DNA from: Flavobacterium sp. UBA6135
Lineage (GTDB): Bacteria; Bacteroidota; Bacteroidia; Flavobacteriales; Flavobacteriaceae
Assembly (NCBI RefSeq): GCF_002428305.1
Contig: NZ_DIVJ01000009.1
Location: 1 to 26,298 of the forward strand
Length of the DNA: 26,298 bases
Direction: 5' to 3'
The notes beneath the pieces were generated by a model that worked only from the letters and a program-made list of their open reading frames with translations, searched no databases and had not been told where the DNA came from. A program made the position numbers and the translations under genes. Below, in pieces: positions 8,434 through 15,734 of this stretch (the first letter of the stretch is position 1; each line of letters opens with the position of its first letter).

Positions 8434-9572
8434 AGCGAAAGAAACTACTTATTATATCCCATACGGAGCATTACACCGATGCTTCCGTTGCCATTTGTGG
8501 TTGGGGTCCTACTGTACATGAAATCAATTATTTGGCGGAGTATTGGGAAGAAGTGGTCCATGTAGCGTGTTATCACACCCAATCACCACCACCCAGTTCT
8601 GTGGCTTATGCTAAATCAAATATAAAATATGTTCCCATTCCGGCTTATGGAGGGAGTAGTTTTATAAAAAAAATAGGAATACTACAAAAGATGCCGGGTA
8701 TCATTCGTACTGTAAAGCGGCAATTAGCAGGAGCTACTGAGGTCCAGTTGCGAACTCCTACCGCCATGGGATTATTTTTATTACCTTTATTTACTTGGTT
8801 TTGGAAACGCGACTATATTTTTTGGGTAAAGTATGCGGGCGATTGGGAACAAGAAAAACCACCCCGTTCAAACGGCTGGCAACGTTGGTTTTTGCAACAA
8901 AAATGGGTTGATTATCCCGTGACAATTAATGGCTTTTGGCCCCATCAGGCCCCACAATGTTTTTCGTTTGAAAACCCTTGTTTAACGGAAGAACATTTGA
9001 GTAAAGGTCAAGAAGTTGCAATTGCCAAACAGTTTACGCCACCTTTCGTACTGACGTTTGTAGGCAGAATTGATCATGTGAAAGGAGTAAATCGGATTTT
9101 GGATGCTGTAGCGACTGTTCCTTCACATTTGATTAAAGCTCTACATATAATAGGGGATGGGCCTAATCGTAAATTTTGTGAATTGCAAGCCAATGAATTA
9201 AAGCTTCCTATTTATTTTCATGGGTATCTAGACAGACGTGAAGTGCATGATTACTTGGCTCAATCCCATTTTTTTCTGTTGCCCAGTACGAATGAAGGGT
9301 TTCCAAAAGTAATAGCCGAAGCAGCTTGCTATGGTGCTATTCCAGTCGTATCAAATGTGAGTAGTATCAAACATTATCTTACTGACACAAATGGTTATGT
9401 TTGGGATACAAAAGGAGTGGTTAGTTTTACAGAAGTTTTGCAAAAAGCTGTAATGGCAAATACTAACGATTTAAAGGAGAAGTCATTAAAAGTACAGCAA
9501 TTGGCAACTTTGTTTACTTTTGCAAACTATTATCGTAAATTGCGTACATTGGTTTTTAAAGAATCCGTTTAG
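8430..9572 (+). CDS. GT4-family glycosyltransferase
   Basis: A 380-residue glycosyltransferase. The N-terminal half (KKLLIISHTEHY, later VQLRTPTAMGLFLLPL) is divergent from the other GT4 enzymes here. The C-terminal half is clear: LTFVGRIDHVKGVNRIL near residue 210, LHIIGDGPNRK, and LLPSTNEGFPKVIAEAACYG, the E-x7-E motif. It overlaps the preceding gene by 4 bp and the deacetylase gene starts 2 bp after its stop, so the three are almost surely co-transcribed. The coupling with a deacetylase suggests, but does not show, that this step involves an N-acetylated sugar or the unit to which it is added. Confidence 0.88.
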   Translation: MKRKKLLIISHTEHYTDASVAICGWGPTVHEINYLAEYWEEVVHVACYHTQSPPPSSVAYAKSNIKYVPIPAYGGSSFIKKIGILQKMPGIIRTVKRQLAGATEVQLRTPTAMGLFLLPLFTWFWKRDYIFWVKYAGDWEQEKPPRSNGWQRWFLQQKWVDYPVTINGFWPHQAPQCFSFENPCLTEEHLSKGQEVAIAKQFTPPFVLTFVGRIDHVKGVNRILDAVATVPSHLIKALHIIGDGPNRKFCELQANELKLPIYFHGYLDRREVHDYLAQSHFFLLPSTNEGFPKVIAEAACYGAIPVVSNVSSIKHYLTDTNGYVWDTKGVVSFTEVLQKAVMANTNDLKEKSLKVQQLATLFTFANYYRKLRTLVFKESV

Positions 9573-9574
9573 GA

Positions 9575-10426
9575 ATGGTATCAGTAATGAAAACAAAAAA
9601 AATAGTATTGATTTGGGATTTTGACGGACCTATCGGTCAAGTAAATTCAACTTTGCCGTATAATTTTCATTTTGAACAATTTGAAAAAGAAATTAACAAT
9701 GTGCGATGGCTATTGGAATTTTTAAAAGAAGAGAAAATTAAATGTTGTTTCGCAATCACAGGTTTTTCGGCAGAGATTGGGGTTTATCCATATACATTCC
9801 CTGAGCTAATTCAAGAAATAGCGGCTAATGGTCATGAAGTTGCATCCCACAGTTGGAAACACGAATGGATTCCATTGTTTACAGAAGACCAAATCAATAA
9901 GAGTTTGAAAAGAAGTAAAAAGGCATTGGAACAATCCATTGCTAAGGAAGGTTTTGTAACAGGGTTTGTACCTCCTCATAACCGTCCAATGACATGGTGG
10001 CAAAAAGGAGCCTTCAGTCTGGGTGATAGAGGATTGTTCCCGTTCTTTACAATGGGGAATATGGAAGCACTCTTGCAACTTTTAGTAAAAAACAAATACC
10101 AATGGGTGCGAATTTCCTATAAAAATTTGTTTACTAAATTTAGGTTAACCAAAAAAAATATAACAGGAAGAATATACAATCACAAAGGAATTTTTGTGCT
10201 AGAAAATCATTATAATGGATTTGACGATCAAGTCATTCAGCACATTCTTACCACCAATTATGAAACCTATACAGTTAGTGCTCACCCTTTTATGTTGTCT
10301 CTTGCCAATAAGAAAGAATCAAAAGAAACCTTTTTAAATTTCATTGCAAAATTGAAACATTCCGGTCAGTCCATTGAATTTATAAGTCCATCCGATTACA
10401 TATCGTCTATAAACGTCATAAAATAA
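9575..10426 (+). CDS. Polysaccharide deacetylase family (CE4/NodB-like) protein
   Basis: A 283-residue NodB-homology protein. Motif 2 is clear: GHEVASHSWKHE with the metal-binding H92-x3-H96. Motif 3 is GFVPPHNRP near residue 130, in place of the usual R-x-x-P-Y/H. Motif 1, normally F-D-D-G, reads W-D-F-D-G-P (residues 14-19), so the acidic pair is split by a Phe; other CE4 branches such as the PuuE-type allantoinase group have a similar form. CE4 enzymes remove N- or O-acyl groups from sugars with a divalent metal. No signal peptide is visible, which argues for a cytosolic step on a lipid-linked precursor. A second in-frame ATG lies at 9587 and may be the true start. Spacing is 2 bp upstream and 6 bp downstream. 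Confidence 0.78.
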   Translation: MVSVMKTKKIVLIWDFDGPIGQVNSTLPYNFHFEQFEKEINNVRWLLEFLKEEKIKCCFAITGFSAEIGVYPYTFPELIQEIAANGHEVASHSWKHEWIPLFTEDQINKSLKRSKKALEQSIAKEGFVTGFVPPHNRPMTWWQKGAFSLGDRGLFPFFTMGNMEALLQLLVKNKYQWVRISYKNLFTKFRLTKKNITGRIYNHKGIFVLENHYNGFDDQVIQHILTTNYETYTVSAHPFMLSLANKKESKETFLNFIAKLKHSGQSIEFISPSDYISSINVIK

Positions 10427-10432
10427 GCAAAA

Positions 10433-11842
10433 ATGGATAAACAAACGTATGTAAAGTTATTGCTGATTCATGTTGGAATTGGGATACTTTTATATTTATT
10501 CCGTCCGTTATCTTTTGTGTTTGCTCATGGAACGATCTTGTTGGGTTTGGTTTGGGTTTTTAGAAATAGAAATGCCAATCATGAAGCCTTGATGGTGGCT
10601 GCTTACATCGTAGGCTCAGAGCTATTGGTAAAAATGACTAAGGGTTATTTTTTATGGGAATATGCCAAATATGGAATTATTTTAGTTATGCTATTGGGGA
10701 TTTATTATAAAGGTTTTTCCAGAAGTGCTATAGCCATTTGGATATTTGGGATACTCCTACTACCAGGGATTTTTATAGGTATGATTGAGTCAGGTAGTGA
10801 TCCAAGAATGAGACAATCTATAATTTTTAATATTCTAGGTCCAGTTACATTACTAGTGATTTCTATATATTGTTACATGAGAAATTTATCAATAAATCAA
10901 TTGATGAATGTTTTATTAGTTTTGGGCTTGCCTATTGTAAGTTGCTTGGTGTATTCTATTTTGTACACCCCTGATTTAAAAGAAATTTTGGTTCATACGG
11001 GCTCTAATTTCGGTACTTCCGGCGGTTATGGCCCCAATCAAGTAGCAACGTTTTTTGGGTTAGGGATGTTTATTTTTTTTGTTAGGGCAATTTTTGCGAG
11101 TACAACAACCTGGTTGGTGCTACTTAATTTAGGAATTGCATTTCTTTTCGCTTATCGTGCTTTATTAACTTTTTCACGAGGAGGTTTAATAACAGGTATA
11201 TTAATGGTGCTGTTTTTTCTATTTTTTACGTTTACCAAAGGAAGTAGTAAAGTAAAATTAAAGATTAGTTTTTTGGTAAGTATTTTAGTTATGGGTATGC
11301 TAGCTGTTTGGATTTATACTACAATGTTAACAGGTGGTTTAATAGAAAAACGTTATAAAAATCAAGATGCTTTAGGTCGTGAAAAGCAAAGTGTGTTTTC
11401 TGGAAGAGAACGAATTGCAATTAGTGAAATCCAAATGTTCTTAGAAAATCCAGTTTTTGGTTCTGGAGTAGGCAGTGGCTACAAATACAGACAAGAACAT
11501 TTCGATGTTTCAATAGCATCACACAATGAGTTAACTCGAATGTTGGGGGAGCATGGACTTTTAGGTATATTAGGTATATTGATTTTAATACTAACGCCGT
11601 TAGTGTTATATTTGGATAACAAACAACATTTCTTTTTGTTGAGTTTTTTGTTGTTTTGGTTTTTAACGTTGAATCATACCGCCATGCGGGTTGCCGCACC
11701 CGCCTTCATCTATGCCTTAACCTTACTTAAAATAAACATCCATGAAATCCCTATTGTATATTGGAAACAAGCTCTCCAAACTAAACAACAATCCCTCAAC
11801 GATAGAAACGTTGAGCCGGCAACTGCAACAGGAGGGGTTTGA
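10433..11842 (+). CDS. O-antigen polymerase / ligase family (Wzy or WaaL type) membrane protein
   Basis: A 469-residue polytopic inner-membrane protein with roughly ten to twelve hydrophobic segments. The Wzy_C-type signature is present: LLTFSRGGLITGIL near residue 245, then a long loop with SGRERIAISEIQMFLENPVFGSG, and SIASHNELTRMLGEHGLLGIL near residue 360. The His-Asn of SHN and the two arginine-bearing loops are typical of enzymes that join lipid-linked glycans in the periplasm. Position next to the glycosyltransferases favours Wzy polymerase over WaaL ligase, but sequence alone does not separate them. The last 33 codons overlap the next gene by 101 bp in another frame; this tail (ending ATATGGV) is hydrophilic and looks non-essential. 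Confidence 0.85.
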   Translation: MDKQTYVKLLLIHVGIGILLYLFRPLSFVFAHGTILLGLVWVFRNRNANHEALMVAAYIVGSELLVKMTKGYFLWEYAKYGIILVMLLGIYYKGFSRSAIAIWIFGILLLPGIFIGMIESGSDPRMRQSIIFNILGPVTLLVISIYCYMRNLSINQLMNVLLVLGLPIVSCLVYSILYTPDLKEILVHTGSNFGTSGGYGPNQVATFFGLGMFIFFVRAIFASTTTWLVLLNLGIAFLFAYRALLTFSRGGLITGILMVLFFLFFTFTKGSSKVKLKISFLVSILVMGMLAVWIYTTMLTGGLIEKRYKNQDALGREKQSVFSGRERIAISEIQMFLENPVFGSGVGSGYKYRQEHFDVSIASHNELTRMLGEHGLLGILGILILILTPLVLYLDNKQHFFLLSFLLFWFLTLNHTAMRVAAPAFIYALTLLKINIHEIPIVYWKQALQTKQQSLNDRNVEPATATGGV

Positions 11843-12758
11843 GGTTACGACTGTTTCCAGTTATCAAAACAAAATCTTGAGGTTGTTGCACATGTGGTTT
11901 GCAATTGTGTTACATTCCCGTAAAGCAGATGTAGTGCTTATAGATGTGTACAGCACATTAAATTTCTGGTATGCGTACAGTTGTAGTTTGTTATGTCGTG
12001 TTTTTGATATTCCTTATATTCCCATCTTGCATGGTGGAAATTTGCCTGCTCGTTTTCAAAAGAACCCTAAGCAAGCCATGGCGTTGGTTAATAGTGCTTA
12101 TAAAACAGTAATCCCTTCTGCTTATTTAAAGCAACATTTAACCGCTTTTAACTTGCCACGAGTAGAGGTAATTCCAAATACTATAGACCTGGCAAACTAC
12201 TCCTTTAAACAGCGAAGTAATTTACAACCCAATTTGCTTTGGGTCAGAGCTATTGATTCGATTTATAATCCTGAAATGGCCTTGCAAACACTGGCACTAG
12301 TTCGAGAAGAATTTCCTGAAGCAAAATTAACTATGGTCGGACCGTACAAATCAATTTCGGAAACGGCTTGGCAACAAACCTTAAAAAAATACAAGCTACC
12401 GGTTCGAATGACCGGGAAAGTAACAAAAGAGGAATGGATTGCTTTAGCAGCTTCCCATTCGGTGTTCGTCAACACCACTACGATTGACAACATGCCCGTT
12501 AGTGTGATAGAAGCAATGGCATTGGGGTTGCCGGTGGTTTCCACGGATGTGGGTGGTATTCCGTATTTGATACAACACGAGGTCTCCGGTTTATTAGTAC
12601 CATCCAACGATGCACCTGCTATGGCTCAAGCTGTAATACGCTTGCTACAATCGGAAAAAGATACAGCAACCCTCACTTTAAACGCCAGAAAAGTAATAGA
12701 AAAATACGATTGGAGAGTCGTGTCAATACAATGGAAAGCCCTTTTTGAAGGCGAATAA
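11742..12758 (+). CDS. GT4-family glycosyltransferase, last gene of the cluster
   Basis: A 338-residue GT4 enzyme. The N-terminus MKSLLYIGNKLSKLNNNPST followed by LSRQLQQEGFEVTTVSSY is a regular first Rossmann unit, so the start at 11742 is well supported even though it lies 101 bp inside the preceding gene. The donor domain has LLWVRAIDSIYNPEMAL near residue 167, LTMVGPYK, and the signature region VNTTTIDNMPVSVIEAMALG, where Asp (D of DNMPVSVIE) replaces the first Glu. GGIPYLIQHEVSGLLVP follows as usual. It is the final gene of the + strand sugar block; a repeat array and a terminator for the opposite strand lie just downstream. Confidence 0.88.
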   Translation: MKSLLYIGNKLSKLNNNPSTIETLSRQLQQEGFEVTTVSSYQNKILRLLHMWFAIVLHSRKADVVLIDVYSTLNFWYAYSCSLLCRVFDIPYIPILHGGNLPARFQKNPKQAMALVNSAYKTVIPSAYLKQHLTAFNLPRVEVIPNTIDLANYSFKQRSNLQPNLLWVRAIDSIYNPEMALQTLALVREEFPEAKLTMVGPYKSISETAWQQTLKKYKLPVRMTGKVTKEEWIALAASHSVFVNTTTIDNMPVSVIEAMALGLPVVSTDVGGIPYLIQHEVSGLLVPSNDAPAMAQAVIRLLQSEKDTATLTLNARKVIEKYDWRVVSIQWKALFEGE

Positions 12759-12812
12759 ACCGGCAGAGAAATTACACAGTTCATTGAACACTCCCAAGAA
12801 CTCTTGCATTAT

Positions 12813-12852
12813 CGTAACCTAGCACCTCAGCAACTTAGCACCTCAGCACCAT
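12813..12852. repeat. 8-bp tandem repeat array, AGCACCTC type
   Basis: Consecutive octamers read CGTAACCT, AGCACCTC, AGCAACTT, AGCACCTC, AGCACCAT. The period is exactly 8 bp across five units, the outer two degenerate. It begins 54 bp after the stop of the last glycosyltransferase gene and abuts the terminator of the opposite-strand gene. The same unit type recurs on the - strand at 22789-22820. Confidence 0.7.
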
Positions 12853-12853
12853 C

Positions 12854-12888
12854 AAAAAAAATCCCCCCAAGCAAAAACTCAGAGGGAT
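12854..12888 (-). terminator. Intrinsic terminator of the 12910-13659 gene
   Basis: On the - strand the sequence ATCCCTC (12888-12882) can pair with the GGGGGAT arm (12867-12861), a 7-bp stem with one T-G pair and a loop of about 14 bases, followed by seven T (12860-12854). It starts 21 bp past the stop codon of the - strand gene. There is no T-run on the + strand side, so it is probably one-directional. Confidence 0.65.
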
Positions 12889-12909
12889 AAAAAACAAGCA
12901 AAAAACCAA

Positions 12910-13659
12910 CTATACTACATCCAAAATATGCAGCACATTATGCGAGTTTTTCTTTAACGGATACTGCACTCCATTAATCTCCTGAAAAAACTCAATCAAG
13001 AAAAAATAGACCTGAGTTTCCGTAACAATGGGCATAGCAACAGGTGTTAAAGTAATGTTTTGCGATCCAGAACTAATCGCGAAATTTACCTTGTTACTAT
13101 ACTGAGTGTCATAAGCCCGAGTTGCAAAATCAATGCCTACAACAGCACTACTCAAACTGGCATGTGTTGTTCCTTCCGGTAAACCCAAGTGAAATTCACT
13201 CTGGAAATCAGTCACCGTAACAATGCCGGTAACAGGATCCAAAGAATAAGGGGTACGGAAAACAGTTCGAAAAGCAGCATTTTGATTAAAATCAAATCCG
13301 GTAAGCAAAGCCTTGCCCGCTGCAGTTCCGATACCAATAGGTACCTGTCGCTCCCCACGTTCTGAAACAGCATCCAGATTTTTAATCTGGCTCATCACCC
13401 GGTTAAGTCGACTGCTCACACGATAGTCTTTCGCCAATCGTAAAAGTGGACTCACCGTTTGTCGCAACAATTGACCCATCTGGGAATTGTGCGAGAACTC
13501 CGCCCCGTTTTCTCGCGTTCGCTGAAAAGCAGGATCATTCTTAATGCGTTGTTTTGAAACGCCTCCTTTAGCTCTAATTAAGAGCCCGTCTTTTGACTTA
13601 TAAAAGGTCATGCCTTTCATAGTCCCCTGGATCTCAAAGATCCCTTCAAATTTTGCCAT
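12910..13659 (-). CDS. Conserved Bacteroidota hypothetical protein
   Basis: A 249-residue protein of a type I recognise as widespread in Flavobacteriia genomes but without a known function. The N-terminal 75 residues are the conserved part: GTMKGMTFYKSKDGLLIRAKGG, then RIKNDPAFQRTRENGAEF and a basic LLRQTVSPLLRLAKD helix. The rest (about 100-249) is beta-rich with alternating polar/hydrophobic residues and could be a small sandwich domain. There is no signal peptide, no membrane segment and no catalytic motif visible. It is monocistronic: a matching promoter lies at 13690-13720 and an intrinsic terminator at 12854-12888. It is transcribed against the sugar cluster and is not obviously linked to it. 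A phage-tail or assembly-like origin is conceivable from the fold pattern but unproven. Confidence 0.75.
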   Translation of the reverse strand: MAKFEGIFEIQGTMKGMTFYKSKDGLLIRAKGGVSKQRIKNDPAFQRTRENGAEFSHNSQMGQLLRQTVSPLLRLAKDYRVSSRLNRVMSQIKNLDAVSERGERQVPIGIGTAAGKALLTGFDFNQNAAFRTVFRTPYSLDPVTGIVTVTDFQSEFHLGLPEGTTHASLSSAVVGIDFATRAYDTQYSNKVNFAISSGSQNITLTPVAMPIVTETQVYFFLIEFFQEINGVQYPLKKNSHNVLHILDVV

Positions 13660-13689
13660 TTTAGTATGGTTTTAAAATTAATAATGACC

Positions 13690-13720
13690 CAAAACTAATT
13701 CGACAATATAAGCCCTACAA
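13690..13720 (-). promoter_or_regulatory. Bacteroidota-type promoter for the hypothetical gene at 12910-13659
   Basis: Read on the - strand, TTG (13720-13718) is followed after 20 bases by TAGTTTTG (13697-13690), matching the Bacteroidota consensus of a -33 TTG/TTTG and a -7 TAnnTTTG box. Transcription would begin roughly 24 bases before the ATG at 13659. Confidence 0.55.
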
Positions 13721-13774
13721 GTGTTTGGTTCTATTAAATCATTGATTTTCAGATAATTACATGTTTATGCATGA

Positions 13775-13804
13775 TACTACAGCAAGAGTAGTAATACTGC
13801 AGTA
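13775..13804. promoter_or_regulatory. Operator-like palindromes in the divergent spacer
   Basis: Two dyads lie close together: TACTAC (13775-13780) with GTAGTA (13788-13793) across a 7-bp spacer, and the perfect 10-bp palindrome TACTGCAGTA (13795-13804). They sit in the 340-bp gap between divergently oriented genes, about 200 bp ahead of the orphan gene at 14000. Such pairs are typical of binding sites for dimeric regulators, but no regulator is identified. Confidence 0.4.
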
Positions 13805-13813
13805 AGGTGCAGA

Positions 13814-13898
13814 AAATGACACCAAATGACACCCGCAAGAATAGGAAGCAAAAGAAGGGATACGTAAGGGATAAAGAAGGGATAGTGAAGGGTAAAGG
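13814..13898. repeat. Two short tandem repeats: 10-bp doublet and 11-bp iteron-like array
   Basis: AAATGACACC is repeated twice head to tail at 13814-13833. Further on, AAGGGATA recurs at 13855, 13866 and 13877 and as AAGGGTAA at 13888, an exact 11-bp spacing over four units (13855-13898). An 11-bp period is close to one DNA turn, so the cores would face the same side of the helix. With the palindromes at 13775-13804 this accounts for most of the signal I can see in the 13660-13999 gap; the remaining part (13900-13999) is plain A/T-rich sequence. Confidence 0.6.
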
Positions 13899-13999
13899 TA
13901 GCCAACCTTCAAGAAATGGGGAACTTTATATGAAGCGTAAGAAAATTTGCAAATTAAAAAACTTGTAGTATTTTTAAAATTCATTTAAAGAAGCGTAGT

Positions 14000-15148
14000 A
14001 TGAGATCGGAAATTATCAAATCGAATCAAATCTTTTTAAGTCAATTAAAGAACAATTTCGACTTACAAGATTTGGAAAGTGTAGAAATGAATAAAGAAGC
14101 CATGGTTAACTTTACCAAAAGGAAACTTCGCAATTGGATATTCATAGAGTACTACAATTATTTTGAAAAAACACCATTAATTGTTACTTTAAGTGAAATA
14201 GACAGTTTTATAGACGGTTACAGAATTATTATTTCTGATAATATGATAGTTCCGATTGAAATTGGCTTTTTTCATCATGTGCTAACTTCTGAATTAAATT
14301 ATTTAACCATTACAAAAGATTCACCTAGTAATTTTAAAACTAAAATTGATTATTTTAAAGAATTCTTAGTTGAAATCAAATCAAATTTTAACTTGATTGA
14401 TACATTAAATTCAGACATACAACATTTTACTATTGACAAATCCGGATTTGATCAATTATTTAATAATCGAATAAAAGGATTTCTTGATTTGGAAGAATTA
14501 TACAACCGCATAAATAACTTATTTGATAAGTTAGACAAATGTTATTTTATGAGTTTAATGAATTTTGACAAACAATACTATATCAAAAATTATAAAAATG
14601 GGGAACATGCATTTTTTGATTTCGAAGAACATAAAAATCCCGTCGTTTTGAGAGAATATCCCAAAGACAATGAAACATACCACAAAGCATTTAAAACTGC
14701 AATTGTAATGCACTTAGAATACCGTAAAAAAGTGTTGGGTTGGAACAATTTTCCTGATGAATATAGGCAAGTATATGAATACGCAGAAAGTTTAACGAAT
14801 ACACGAAATAGTAAACAGAGTCCTAATGATATACCTAATTTAATCATTGGTGATCAAGGCGATGATGACAATTACCCAAAGCACATTTTCCTAAATAAAA
14901 AAGCATTTCTTTTATTCGAAACTTTGAATAAAAAGATGACTACTCATGTTCAGCTTAGTTTCCTATACAGAATAATGGCAGAAAAAGACAATCTGATAGT
15001 AGTAAAAGATACCCCTTTCAGAAACTGGTACAACAATCAAGAATACAAGCTCCAATTGGAGTACAATACCAAAACCTTAGAACAATCAAAATCCGACGAC
15101 AGAATGACGATGTATAACGTTGTTAAATCACTTATTTTTAATGAATAA
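14000..15148 (+). CDS. Orphan hypothetical protein, 382 residues
   Basis: I do not recognise this protein. It is soluble, highly charged and rich in Asn, Lys, Phe and Tyr, without a signal peptide or membrane helix. Residues 1-130 look mostly helical. A second section (about 150-260) contains LEELYNRINNLFDKLDKCYF and an acidic/aromatic stretch. The C-terminal 90 residues (KHIFLNKKAFLLFETLNKKM, then LSFLYRIMAEKDNLIVVKDT and FRNWYN) have the feel of a winged-helix or four-helix module. Its A/T-rich codon use differs from the flanking sugar genes and fits an acquired gene. It is preceded by a repeat- and palindrome-rich spacer and followed, 113 bp later, by a small probable DNA-binding gene. A role in a mobile element or in host defence is only a guess. 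Confidence 0.7.
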   Translation: MRSEIIKSNQIFLSQLKNNFDLQDLESVEMNKEAMVNFTKRKLRNWIFIEYYNYFEKTPLIVTLSEIDSFIDGYRIIISDNMIVPIEIGFFHHVLTSELNYLTITKDSPSNFKTKIDYFKEFLVEIKSNFNLIDTLNSDIQHFTIDKSGFDQLFNNRIKGFLDLEELYNRINNLFDKLDKCYFMSLMNFDKQYYIKNYKNGEHAFFDFEEHKNPVVLREYPKDNETYHKAFKTAIVMHLEYRKKVLGWNNFPDEYRQVYEYAESLTNTRNSKQSPNDIPNLIIGDQGDDDNYPKHIFLNKKAFLLFETLNKKMTTHVQLSFLYRIMAEKDNLIVVKDTPFRNWYNNQEYKLQLEYNTKTLEQSKSDDRMTMYNVVKSLIFNE

Positions 15149-15225
15149 CAAAATAAGATAGTAAATTCTCTAATTCCAACGGGTAAACTCTCGAATAAAA
15201 AATCGAATGAAAATCACATCAGCCA

Positions 15226-15233
15226 TAAATTTG
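15226..15233 (+). promoter_or_regulatory. Candidate -7 box for the small gene at 15262
   Basis: TAAATTTG matches TAnnTTTG and lies 28 bp before the ATG at 15262. No TTG was found at the expected -33 distance, so this is a weak call. Confidence 0.3.
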
Positions 15234-15261
15234 TCCCATAACAGGTTAAAAGAAAAGGACT

Positions 15262-15504
15262 ATGGAAATCAATATCCCCAGACAAGTGATTAGAGCCCAC
15301 GACATCCAATTGTTTTTTGGCAAAGGCGAACGAATGAGTTACAAGATGATGGCAGAGATGCGAAAGTTTTTCAAGAAAGAACAACACCAACCCATCACCA
15401 TTGAGGAGTTTTGCTCCTACTACAAAGTAAAAAAAGAAGATATCCTCACGGCCATTTACCTCGGAAATAAAAAACCTGGCACTACCAATAAAACGACTCC
15501 ATGA
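15262..15504 (+). CDS. Small probable helix-turn-helix DNA-binding protein
   Basis: An 80-residue protein with two predicted helical units: VIRAHDIQLFFGKGERMSYK followed by a basic helix (MMAEMRKFFKKEQ), then ITIEEFCSYYKVKKEDILTAI. The arrangement, a site-recognition helix after a short turn and an EEFC-x-Y-x-x-V segment, resembles small Bacteroidota proteins with an excisionase- or MerR-like HTH that often accompany mobile or variable genes. That likeness is from memory of the pattern, not a search. The ATG at 15262 is supported by a -7 box 28 bp upstream. The overlapping open frame on the other strand (15214-15606) is low in complexity and is taken as a shadow. The 230-bp gap after it (15505-15734) contains only A/T-rich sequence with a 9-bp A/T inverted repeat (15592-15600 with 15615-15623). 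Confidence 0.65.
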   Translation: MEINIPRQVIRAHDIQLFFGKGERMSYKMMAEMRKFFKKEQHQPITIEEFCSYYKVKKEDILTAIYLGNKKPGTTNKTTP

Positions 15505-15734
15505 CAACAAGGCTTCTTCAGATGACAATAGATAACTACTAATAAAGATTTTGCTCAGAATATAAATAAGGACAAATGTAGCATCGTGGCCTTTTAATTT
15601 TATCAAAAAATATCAAATTAAAAAAAAATAGAGTGTGCTATACTACGACACAAATAATTTACCCTTTCCGACTAGTTTAACTATTGCCAATGTCACTGAT
15701 TTTTGTAACTTGCCCTCTAAATTGAAGTTTACAA

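Noticed and set aside
10433..11842. Naming the membrane protein as Wzy outright
   Set aside because: Wzy and WaaL share the fold and motifs, so only the shared family name is supported by the sequence.
15214..15606. 130-codon open frame on the - strand over the small HTH-like gene
   Set aside because: The translation is rich in Phe, Leu and Ser without family features, while the + strand frame at 15262-15504 gives a balanced, charged helical protein with a -7 box in front. Taken as a shadow.
15592..15623. 9-bp A/T inverted repeat (TTTTAATTT / AAATTAAAA) after the small HTH-like gene
   Set aside because: Pure A/T arms of this length arise often in such sequence and would make a weak stem; no following T-run on the + strand.
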